From positions 1-6,699 of the forward strand of contig LUZV01000167.1 in assembly GCA_001603765.1 (NCBI GenBank): a DNA stretch of 6,699 nt. The letters run 5' to 3'. Source of the stretch: Anaerolineales bacterium Chloro_02. Lineage in GTDB: Bacteria > Chloroflexota > Anaerolineae > Anaerolineales > Anaerolineaceae. A model generated the notes under the pieces. It saw nothing but the letters and a program-made list of their open reading frames with translations, did no database searches and was not told the DNA's origin. A program made the translations under genes and the position numbers. Below are positions 1 through 5,080 of this stretch, piece after piece; within the stretch, counting starts at the first letter, position 1; the number at the start of each line of letters is the position of its first letter.

Positions 1-295
1 CAACAAGATTTATGAGGCGCGGCGAGATGTAGTTTATGAGGGTCTGGTGGATGCCGGGTTTGAGGTGGACCTGCCCGAGGCGGCGCTTTATCTCTGGGCA
101 AAACTTCCCAAAGGCTTTTCTGATCCCGTGAAGTTTTGCGCGGATTTGCTTCAGGACACTGGTGTCAGCATCACTCCAGGCGTGATTTATGGACCGAGCG
201 GAGCAGACTACATTCGGATTTCGATTGTGATCCCAACTGATCGAATCGCGGAAGCGATGCAGCGAATTAAGGATTGGGTTGAGAAACAACGATAG
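1..295 (+). CDS. Class I/II PLP-dependent aminotransferase, C-terminal end (LL-diaminopimelate aminotransferase-like)
   Basis: Only the last 97 codons are in the window. The frame is open from base 2 and ends with TAG at 293-295; the gene begins upstream. The piece corresponds to the small C-terminal domain of fold-type I aminotransferases. It has an N-terminal helix (IYEARRDVVYEGL), then the family pattern PEAALYLWAKLPKG, a strand and turn VSITPGVIYGPSG, and the conserved YIRISIVIP segment. That segment contains the arginine (YIRIS) that usually binds the substrate alpha-carboxylate. The PLP lysine lies upstream and is not visible. The pattern fits the LL-diaminopimelate aminotransferase/aspartate aminotransferase group, which works in cytosolic amino acid synthesis (lysine and peptidoglycan precursors for DapL). 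The exact substrate cannot be read from this fragment. The stop overlaps the start of hflX by 17 bases, so the two are probably co-transcribed and translationally coupled. An in-frame GTG at 47 is an internal valine, not a start. Confidence 0.85.
   Translation, partial: NKIYEARRDVVYEGLVDAGFEVDLPEAALYLWAKLPKGFSDPVKFCADLLQDTGVSITPGVIYGPSGADYIRISIVIPTDRIAEAMQRIKDWVEKQR
269..273 (+). promoter_or_regulatory. Ribosome binding site setting the hflX start
   Basis: AAGGA lies inside the end of the aminotransferase gene, 5 bases before TTG 279. It supports the non-ATG start for hflX over the later in-frame ATG at 348, which would remove 23 residues and has no comparable site. Confidence 0.6.
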
Positions 296-1436
296 CCTGA
301 ACGCCAAAGATCTAAACATTATTGAAGCTGCACCCGAACCTGCTTTGATGGTTGGGGTGCAGCTTAGGTCTGAGGTTGACCCTAAATTCACGCTCGAAGA
401 TTCATTGCAGGAGCTGGCACTCCTGGCGGAAACCGCTGGGCTCGAAGTGGTGGGGGAAATTACCCAGAATCTTCAATCACCTAACTCACGAACTTATGTG
501 GGCAAAGGTAAATTGGAAGAGATCAAGCTAATGGCCAATGAGCTTGATGCTAAGATCATCCTTTTTGATGATGAACTTTCTCCACGTCATCAGCGTGAAC
601 TGGAAAAAGACCTGGGAAAAGGATTGCGGATCATTGATCGCACTGCCCTGATCCTGGATATTTTCGCCCAGCACGCCAATACGCGCGAAGGAATGCTGCA
701 GGTGGAGCTGGCGCAGTATCGCTACCGCCTGCCGCGGCTGACAGGCGCCTGGACACATCTGGCAAGGCAAACTGGCGGCGCTTCCGGAAGATCAGGCGGT
801 GTGGGCGGAGTGGGCTTGCGGGGACCTGGTGAAACACAGCTGGAAGTTGACCGGCGGGAGATCAAGAAAAAGATCGATAGGCTTGAAGATGAGCTGGAAA
901 AGGTGCGTGAGCACCGCAACCGCTACCGTCAACAGCGCAGAAAGTCCAATATTCCGGTCGTGGCGCTGGTTGGCTATACCAACGCTGGCAAGTCTACACT
1001 GCTGAATAAACTCACGCGAGCTGATATCTTTGTTGCTGACCAATTATTTGCCACGCTCGACCCAACCACAAGGCAGCTTGAACTGCCTACCGGCGAAACA
1101 GTTTTACTGACAGACACGGTCGGGTTTATTCAAAAACTGCCCACCGATTTGGTGGCTGCCTTCAGGGCAACCCTCGAAGAGATTGTGGAGGCGGATTTGC
1201 TGCTCCACTTGGTGGATGCCTCACATAAAAACGCGCAGTCGCAGCGGCTGACTGTTCTGGAAACACTTGAGGACATTGGCGCGGCTGAAATCCCGATCTT
1301 AACCGTCTACAACAAAATTGATTTGCTGGATTCGGATGAAATTCAAAAGATCAGGGAGATCGCGGAACCGAATTCTGTCCTGATCAGCGCGTTGGACACG
1401 TTCGCGCGATTGAGCACCTTGAGGATGGAATCCTGA
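279..1436 (+). CDS. hflX: Ribosome-associated GTPase HflX, C-terminus truncated by a frame break
   Basis: HflX is a cytosolic GTPase that binds the 50S subunit and can split or rescue stalled ribosomes under stress. The 385-residue frame has the N-terminal HflX domain at about 25-190, including SRTYVGKGKLEE and LDIFAQHANTREG. The family signature follows: a glycine-rich linker (168-182), then RGPGETQLEVDRR and a basic coiled helix to about 222. The G domain carries G1 GYTNAGKST (232-240), a G2 region FATLDPTT (257-264), G3 DTVGF (279-283), G4 NKID (345-348) and G5 SAL (370-372). After SAL the expected C-terminal domain is missing and the frame ends with about 13 unrelated residues. A second frame (1394-1492) encodes the family's usual final segment. 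A deletion that is not a multiple of three, with some 40 residues lost, explains this best; it is either real or an assembly error. The TTG start at 279 is chosen because of AAGGA at 269-273. The GTPase core could still fold. Confidence 0.93.
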   Translation: MRNNDSLNAKDLNIIEAAPEPALMVGVQLRSEVDPKFTLEDSLQELALLAETAGLEVVGEITQNLQSPNSRTYVGKGKLEEIKLMANELDAKIILFDDELSPRHQRELEKDLGKGLRIIDRTALILDIFAQHANTREGMLQVELAQYRYRLPRLTGAWTHLARQTGGASGRSGGVGGVGLRGPGETQLEVDRREIKKKIDRLEDELEKVREHRNRYRQQRRKSNIPVVALVGYTNAGKSTLLNKLTRADIFVADQLFATLDPTTRQLELPTGETVLLTDTVGFIQKLPTDLVAAFRATLEEIVEADLLLHLVDASHKNAQSQRLTVLETLEDIGAAEIPILTVYNKIDLLDSDEIQKIREIAEPNSVLISALDTFARLSTLRMES

Positions 1437-1492
1437 TTGACGGCATGCTGCCAAGGCAGCTTCTGTCATATTTTGAGGAATACCGAAAATAA
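1394..1492 (+). pseudogene. hflX: Out-of-frame remnant of the HflX C-terminal domain
   Basis: In the +2 register relative to hflX the sequence reads GHVRAIEHLEDGILIDG and then MLPRQLLSYFEEYRK, ending at TAA 1490-1492. This is the typical last segment of HflX proteins: a glycine turn, an acidic 'GxxxxG' strand, then LP and a helix ending in an aromatic/basic tail. It has no start or ribosome binding site of its own. The hflX frame reads through the same bases as RLSTLRMES and stops at 1434-1436. The segment is therefore the original end of hflX, disconnected by the frame break near 1392-1396. Confidence 0.8.
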
Positions 1493-1520
1493 AAAAAGCC
1501 GGCGGAAGCCGGCTAATTAT
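1491..1520 (-). terminator. Intrinsic terminator of rpmF, probably shared with hflX
   Basis: The arms AGCCGGC (1497-1503) and GCCGGCT (1508-1514) form a 7-bp GC-rich stem with a 4-base loop. Read on the minus strand, the stem is followed by seven T (1497-1491, the first shared with the stem), giving a textbook Rho-independent terminator about 24 bases after the rpmF stop. On the plus strand the tail is TAATTATTT, so it may also stop hflX transcripts, less strongly. Its place between convergent genes fits two-way use. Confidence 0.85.
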
Positions 1521-1537
1521 TTGCGGAAAATCAGTGA

Positions 1538-1723
1538 TTAGTCGCTCTCGACGTTGAGAACTTCTCTACCCTGATAGAAACCGCACTTGGGGCAAACACG
1601 ATGGGGCAGGCGAGGCTCACCGCAGTTTGGGCAAGCAACAATGTTGCGAGCTTTAAGAGCGTCATGCGAGCGGCGGCGATCCCGGCGTCCGGAAGTGGAT
1701 TTTCTCTTAGGTAATGGGGTCAT
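1538..1723 (-). CDS. rpmF: 50S ribosomal protein L32, zinc-binding form
   Basis: This 61-residue protein is a structural part of the large ribosomal subunit. It starts with the L32 signature (MTPLPKRKSTSGRRDRRRSH), a basic N-terminal tail that binds 23S rRNA. A zinc ribbon follows with cysteines 31, 34, 44 and 47 (CPNC...CPKC). It is thus the zinc-containing C+ form, not a cysteine-free paralogue. The length is normal for bacterial L32. The ATG start is supported by GAGGAG at 1730-1735, 6 bases upstream. It is a single-gene unit on the minus strand, with its own promoter (1765-1793) and terminator (1491-1520), convergent with hflX and divergent from yqeB. In many bacteria rpmF sits beside plsX/fabH or the DUF177 gene, which is not the case here. 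Confidence 0.96.
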   Translation of the reverse strand: MTPLPKRKSTSGRRDRRRSHDALKARNIVACPNCGEPRLPHRVCPKCGFYQGREVLNVESD

Positions 1724-1729
1724 CTTAAA

Positions 1730-1735
1730 CTCCTC
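1730..1735 (-). promoter_or_regulatory. Ribosome binding site of rpmF
   Basis: Minus-strand GAGGAG is 6 bases before the rpmF ATG. It is one of the strongest Shine-Dalgarno sites in the window, as expected for a ribosomal protein gene. Confidence 0.85.
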
Positions 1736-1764
1736 ACTGAACTAACATTTACATTAACCTTTTT

Positions 1765-1793
1765 ATTTTAATCACTTATACCATTTTGGTCAA
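1765..1793 (-). promoter_or_regulatory. Sigma-70-type promoter of rpmF
   Basis: On the minus strand, TTGACC (1793-1788) and TAAAAT (1770-1765) are separated by exactly 17 bases. Each box differs from the consensus at one position. Transcription would start near 1758 and give a leader of about 35 bases before the rpmF ATG. Confidence 0.75.
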
Positions 1794-1882
1794 GGACGAA
1801 TTGATGGTTTTGTTATTAGTCAGCGAAAATGTCACCCCCATAAGTAACCAGTTATCGGTTAATAATTGCCTTTGTGACGAAA

Positions 1883-1902
1883 TTACCCGTAAGACCGGGT
1901 AA
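1883..1902 (+). promoter_or_regulatory. Hairpin just before the yqeB start
   Basis: TTACCCG (1883-1889) and CGGGTAA (1896-1902) form a 7-bp perfect inverted repeat with a 6-base loop, ending 9 bases before the yqeB ATG. No run of T follows, so it is not an intrinsic terminator. It could be an operator or an RNA hairpin near the start codon. It also overlaps a -10-like TAAAAT at 1900-1905, which would place a transcript start at or near the ATG. No good -35 box lies at the right distance and no Shine-Dalgarno site is visible. The function is unknown. Confidence 0.35.
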
Positions 1903-1911
1903 AATCATATC

Positions 1912-2697
1912 ATGGAAAAGAAAATTGTAGTAATTCGTGGCGGCGGTGATTTGGCAAGCGGTGTGGCAGCTTGCCTGCATGAGGCTGGGTATAGCGTGGT
2001 GATAACAGAACTGGCACACCCGCTGGTTGTCAGAAGGATGGTGTCCTTCGCGGAAGCGGTCTTTGAGGGAAGCTGCAGCGTTGAGGGGCTGGTTGGGCGA
2101 CTGGCGAACGGCATTGAGGAGACGCGGGCGATCCTCTCGGCGGGCGAAGTGGCGGTGTTGGTAGACCCTATGGCGGAATGTGTCGACCACTTTGATCCGG
2201 TGGCGATTGTGGATGGGCGCATCCTTAAGCGTGAAGTGCCTGACGAATTTAAGCCCCGCAAGGTGATCGGTTTGGGACCGGGTTTTACCGTGAGGGAGAA
2301 CTGTTGGGTTGCAATCGAGACCCAACGAGGGCAAAACCTCGGTAAGATTTTGACCAGCGGTAGCACAGAGGCGGATACTGGGATTCCGGCGGCGTTTATG
2401 GGATACAGCCGGGAAAGAGTGCTCTATTCGCCCCACGGCGGTGTTTTTAAGAATTTGGTGAGAATTGGGGATCTAGTGGAAGCCGGACAAGCTGTCGCGG
2501 AGATTAACGGCGAGCCGATCAGAAGCCAAATCAGAGGGGTGGCGCGCGGTCTGCTGCGCGATGGGCTGGAGGTGGGCGCGAATGTGAAGGTGGGCGATAT
2601 TGACCCGACTTGCGAGAGGGAAGTTTGTTTTCGGATTTCGGACAAAGCTCGCAAAATCGGTTCGGCGGTAGTTGAAGCCTTAAGCCAAATAGAATAA
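1912..2697 (+). CDS. yqeB: YqeB-family accessory protein of selenium-dependent molybdenum hydroxylases
   Basis: This 261-residue cytosolic protein belongs to the YqeB (EF2563) family, which co-occurs with selD, yqeC and molybdenum hydroxylases. The family is thought to help mature the selenium-dependent form of the enzymes; the exact reaction is unknown. The N-terminus is a Rossmann-like fold with GGGDLASG (10-17), followed by the family block HPLVVRRMVSFAEAV (36-50) and VEGL (57-60). The middle holds IGLGPGF (119-125) and YSPHGG (172-177). The last third (GDLVEAGQAVAEI to VKVGDIDPT, 186-233) looks like a lipoyl/biotinyl-type beta barrel. VGDIDP (227-232) is a family hallmark. Length is normal and the frame is intact. 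The ATG start is the only reasonable one, although no ribosome binding site is visible; translation may be leaderless or weak. yqeC follows with a 10-base gap, so the two form an operon. Confidence 0.88.
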   Translation: MEKKIVVIRGGGDLASGVAACLHEAGYSVVITELAHPLVVRRMVSFAEAVFEGSCSVEGLVGRLANGIEETRAILSAGEVAVLVDPMAECVDHFDPVAIVDGRILKREVPDEFKPRKVIGLGPGFTVRENCWVAIETQRGQNLGKILTSGSTEADTGIPAAFMGYSRERVLYSPHGGVFKNLVRIGDLVEAGQAVAEINGEPIRSQIRGVARGLLRDGLEVGANVKVGDIDPTCEREVCFRISDKARKIGSAVVEALSQIE

Positions 2698-2701
2698 AGG
2701 G
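2696..2701 (+). promoter_or_regulatory. Ribosome binding site setting the yqeC start
   Basis: AAAGGG overlaps the yqeB stop codon and lies 6 bases before TTG 2708. A TTG at 2702 abuts this site directly and so cannot be the start. The overlap suggests coupled translation of yqeB and yqeC. Confidence 0.6.
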
Positions 2702-2707
2702 TTGGCG

Positions 2708-3463
2708 TTGAAAATCACAGAGGCACTGCGCGTAGACAAACAAAACGCGATCGCAATCGTAGGCGCAGGCGGGAAAACGAGCCTGATGTTTTCGCTGGCT
2801 GCTTGTGCCAGCAGACCGGTTTGTTTGACCACAACCACCAAAATTGCTCGGGAAGAAGGATCGCGAGCGGCTAACCACATCCTTTTTGTTGATTTTAGTC
2901 TTTCAAGCATTGATCAGTTGCGCCTTGAAAAGCTTACGCTCGTCACAAACGGGTTGAATCCCAGCGGAGACAAGTGGCTGGGGTTGTCATACCCGGAAAT
3001 TTCTCAGCTATTTCAAAATTGTCAGCAGGGCGACACTTTGCTAATAATTGAAGCGGATGGGGCGCGGCGGCTGCCGCTCAAAGCGCCGGCGGAATATGAA
3101 CCGGTTATCCCGGATTGGGTCAGCTTGGTGATTGTGGTGGTTGGGTTGAGCGCGATTGGGAAAACGCTGGACGAGGAGCACGTGTTTAGACCAGAGCGGT
3201 TTAGTGAGGTTAGCGGGCTGGCGCTTGGGGAGCTTGTGAGGTTGGAACACATCCTGAAAATGCTCACTCATCCAGATGGCGGCTTAAAGGAAATTCCATC
3301 GGGTTGTAAGGCGATCATAGTCTTTAATCAATCAGATGTTTACGATGTTGACTCTCTGGAAATTGATTTGATCAAGGCAGCGCTTAGGGGAAAGTACATA
3401 TCAGCCTTACTCATGAGTCTTCGGTCAGACCCGGGTGAAGCAATCGTGATTTTTCGCGAATGA
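2708..3463 (+). CDS. yqeC: YqeC-family selenium-dependent hydroxylase accessory protein (putative P-loop NTPase)
   Basis: From TTG 2708 the protein has 251 residues and begins MKITEAL. The YqeC family is associated with selenium-dependent molybdenum hydroxylases; its biochemical activity is not established. A P-loop-like GAGGKTS lies at 19-25, which implies nucleotide binding. LTTTTKI (40-46) follows, then the hallmark EADGARRLPLKAP (115-127) with EPVIP (131-135). Further on are GLSAIGKTL and HVFRPERF (158-165), usual for the family (often H-R-P-E), and an NQSD (207-210) where many members have N-K-x-D. There is no signal peptide or membrane helix, so it is cytosolic. Length is normal. It directly follows yqeB, and the next gene, moeA, lies about 400 bases away behind a repeat cluster and its own promoter. 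TTG 2702 would add two residues but has no spacing for the ribosome binding site. Confidence 0.87.
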   Translation: MKITEALRVDKQNAIAIVGAGGKTSLMFSLAACASRPVCLTTTTKIAREEGSRAANHILFVDFSLSSIDQLRLEKLTLVTNGLNPSGDKWLGLSYPEISQLFQNCQQGDTLLIIEADGARRLPLKAPAEYEPVIPDWVSLVIVVVGLSAIGKTLDEEHVFRPERFSEVSGLALGELVRLEHILKMLTHPDGGLKEIPSGCKAIIVFNQSDVYDVDSLEIDLIKAALRGKYISALLMSLRSDPGEAIVIFRE

Positions 3464-3565
3464 GAAGTATTTAATCATAGAGAGTGAAAAGGTTTTTCCA
3501 TATCGAGGTTTGGCGGTTAGGACCTTGAGCTATTCCGGAAAATGGAAGGGGGCAAGCCGTGTTCA

Positions 3566-3600
3566 AGAGGAATTTGCAATTCGGTGTCAATCCGGAAAAA
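3566..3600 (+). repeat. 35-base direct repeat, copy 1
   Basis: The segment from AGAGGAATTTGC to TCCGGAAAAA is identical to 3717-3751, offset by 151 bases. The flanking palindromes are also in register (3544 with 3695, 3603 with 3754), so a unit of palindrome, spacer and palindrome was duplicated. Confidence 0.9.
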
Positions 3601-3716
3601 CGGGAACGGGACAAGCCGCGTTCCAATCCGAAAAAAACGGAAGGGGACAAGCCCCTTCCCTACGAAAATAATTTGGGTGTCATTTAAAAAAACGGGAACG
3701 GGACAAGCCACGTTCC

Positions 3717-3751
3717 AGAGGAATTTGCAATTCGGTGTCAATCCGGAAAAA
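3717..3751 (+). repeat. 35-base direct repeat, copy 2
   Basis: Identical to 3566-3600. A shorter relative of its right half (GGTGTCAT followed by an A-run and CGGGAACGGG) occurs at about 3675-3702, so the spacer too belongs to the repeat family. Confidence 0.9.
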
Positions 3752-3810
3752 ACGGAAGGGGTCAAGCCCCTTCCCTACGATAAATGCTTCAAGGATAACA
3801 AGCTTATTTT

Positions 3811-3839
3811 TTGAGTATTAAACCTCTTGCGATTACAAT
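3811..3839 (+). promoter_or_regulatory. Sigma-70-type promoter of moeA
   Basis: TTGAGT (3811-3816) and TACAAT (3834-3839) are spaced by 17 bases. The predicted transcript start is near 3846, about 25 bases before the moeA ATG. The promoter lies just after the repeat cluster, so moeA and the following gene can be transcribed independently of yqeBC. Confidence 0.7.
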
Positions 3840-3862
3840 TCAATCATTAAAAACATTTCGGT

Positions 3863-3868
3863 GAGGTG
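3863..3868 (+). promoter_or_regulatory. Ribosome binding site setting the moeA start
   Basis: GAGGTG lies just upstream of ATG 3872, with 5 bases between GAGG and the start. It favours this start over the in-frame GTG at 3866, which falls inside the site. Confidence 0.65.
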
Positions 3869-3871
3869 TCA

Positions 3872-5074
3872 ATGCTGAGTGTGGTTCCCATAAAGGACGC
3901 GTTGGAGCTTGTTTTGAACAGGTTTGGCGCGAAAAAGACTTCCACAGAAATGGTTAGTCTGATTGAGGCGCACGGGCGCCGACTGGCAGAGGATATCATC
4001 GCCCAGGAAGACGTGCCTGATTTTAACCGCTCCACGGTGGATGGTTTTGCCGTCCAGAGCGCGGATCTGCGCGGTTGTTCGGACTCAATCCCCGCTTTGC
4101 TGCAAAAAAGCGGTGAGTCCCTCATGGGACAGCCCAATGAGACCGCGCTACTGCCTGGGAATTGCGTGTACGTCCCCACAGGCGGCGCGCTGCCGCCTGG
4201 CGCAGACGCGATGGTGATGCTTGAGTTCACCGAAGACTTGGGAGGCGGGCAATTCGCTTTCTATAAACCTGCCGCGCCTGGCGCGAATTTGATCCTGCGC
4301 GGTGAGGACCTGCGGCAAGGAGAGGCGATCCTCAAAGCGGGCCGAAAAATCGGCGTGGCGGACACAGGCACTTTAGCCGCGCTCGGCGTTAACAGCGTGC
4401 CGGTTTTTTCAAAGCCCATCGTCGGTATCCTTTCAACGGGGGATGAATTGGTTCCGCCCACCGAAGATCTACAGCCCGGGCAGATCAGAGACGTCAATAC
4501 GGACATGCTTAGAGCCGCGGTGGAAGAACAAAATGGAATGGCGATTTGCAAGGGAATTGTCAAGGACGACTATGCAGCTCTGCGAGACGCCTGCATGGAT
4601 TTGATCCCCAAAGTGGATATCCTGCTTGTGTCTGGCGGAACGTCGGTTGGGGAGAAGGACAACATGCCCAAGATCATGACCGAATTAGGTGAAATGCTGA
4701 TTCACGGCTTGGCAGTAAAACCCGGAAAGCCAACAATTCTCGGCGAGATGGAAGGGAAAGCGGTTTTTGGTTTGCCGGGCAACCCAGTGGCGGCGTTTTT
4801 TATTTTTGATTACCTGGCAAAACCCCTGATACTGGCAATGCAAGGCGGAACGCCTGAAGCTGACACAGTTGAAGCCAGGCTCACGCGCGCGGTTTCTTCC
4901 AACCACGGCAGAGAAGAATTCGTGCTGGCGCGCCTTGACGGAACAGAGGCTGAACCTGTTCCGAGTAAATCGGGGCTGATTAGCACCGTCTCCCGGGCGA
5001 ACGCCTATTTCATCATTCCCCGTGATCAAGAGGGCTTGCCAAAAGGCGCCTTGATCCAGGTTACTCGATTGTGA
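3872..5074 (+). CDS. moeA: Molybdopterin molybdenumtransferase MoeA
   Basis: MoeA inserts molybdate into adenylyl-molybdopterin made by MogA/MoaB, giving the active molybdenum cofactor in the cytosol. The 400-residue protein is full length for the family and has the usual domain order. The N-terminal region holds FNRSTVDGFAV (51-61), whose Asp matches the catalytic MDG Asp of E. coli MoeA, and PTGGALPPGADAMVM (102-116). The MoCF-like domain has STGDEL (188-193), SGGTSVGEKD (254-263), VKPGKPTILG (282-291) and GLPGNPVAAF (300-309). The C-terminal beta domain follows with SRANAYFIIP near the end. All expected catalytic acidic residues are present, so it should be active. ATG 3872 is chosen because of GAGGTG upstream; GTG 3866 would add two residues. 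It has its own promoter and is followed after 6 bases by a second moeA-like gene, so the pair is an operon. It could serve tungsten instead of molybdenum; the sequence does not decide. Confidence 0.95.
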   Translation: MLSVVPIKDALELVLNRFGAKKTSTEMVSLIEAHGRRLAEDIIAQEDVPDFNRSTVDGFAVQSADLRGCSDSIPALLQKSGESLMGQPNETALLPGNCVYVPTGGALPPGADAMVMLEFTEDLGGGQFAFYKPAAPGANLILRGEDLRQGEAILKAGRKIGVADTGTLAALGVNSVPVFSKPIVGILSTGDELVPPTEDLQPGQIRDVNTDMLRAAVEEQNGMAICKGIVKDDYAALRDACMDLIPKVDILLVSGGTSVGEKDNMPKIMTELGEMLIHGLAVKPGKPTILGEMEGKAVFGLPGNPVAAFFIFDYLAKPLILAMQGGTPEADTVEARLTRAVSSNHGREEFVLARLDGTEAEPVPSKSGLISTVSRANAYFIIPRDQEGLPKGALIQVTRL

Positions 5075-5080
5075 GGCATT

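Larger units (their letters stand above)
3541..3780. repeat. Cluster of five related palindromic units
   Basis: Five copies of a core containing CAAGCC between inverted arms begin at 3544, 3603, 3639, 3695 and 3754. Units 3 and 5 have perfect 8-bp arms GGAAGGGG/CCCCTTCC with loops ACAAG and TCAAG, and both are followed by CTACGA. Units 2 and 4 have 6-bp arms GGAACG/CGTTCC around a longer interior. Unit 1 is imperfect and mixes both arm types. Units are joined by an A-rich linker (TCCGGAAAAA or a variant) before each palindrome. The elements resemble REP- or MITE-like intergenic palindromes that spread in many genomes. No transposase is nearby. As RNA, units 3 and 5 would form stable hairpins but lack T-tracts. 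Confidence 0.85.
3464..3871. other. Gene-free interval with repeat cluster and moeA promoter
   Basis: No credible gene was found. Open frames here (3542-3814 plus, 3517-3765 minus) are built from the repeats, have low-complexity translations (K/G/T/F-rich) and resemble no family I know. Bases 3464-3540 hold no clear terminator for yqeC, only an 8-base palindrome TTCCGGAA (3533-3540) that resembles the linker in the repeats. Bases 3541-3780 are the palindromic repeats, and 3781-3871 hold the moeA promoter and ribosome binding site. Confidence 0.75.

Noticed and set aside
1392..1436. Programmed ribosomal frameshift joining the two parts of hflX
   Set aside because: No slippery heptamer or stimulating structure is visible, and a frameshift would still leave about 40 expected residues missing.
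1491..1520. Terminator only for hflX
   Set aside because: The T-tract is perfect only on the minus strand, so it is assigned chiefly to rpmF.
1852..2436. 194-residue minus-strand open frame
   Set aside because: It lies antisense to the clearly recognised yqeB; its composition is not protein-like, and a long shadow frame is expected here.
2702..2707. TTG 2702 as the yqeC start
   Set aside because: It directly abuts the AAAGGG ribosome binding site; TTG 2708 has proper spacing.
3541..3780. CRISPR array
   Set aside because: Unit spacing is irregular (59, 36, 56 and 59 bases), the spacers are themselves repeated, the units are not one conserved repeat, and no cas gene is present.
3542..3814. 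90-residue plus-strand open frame between yqeC and moeA (and an 82-residue minus-strand frame at 3517-3765)
   Set aside because: Both are translations of the palindromic repeats, with repeated low-complexity peptides and no family resemblance.
3781..3871. Molybdenum cofactor riboswitch before moeA
   Set aside because: The predicted leader after the promoter is only about 25 bases, too short for that large RNA element; the yqeB leader also shows no such structure.
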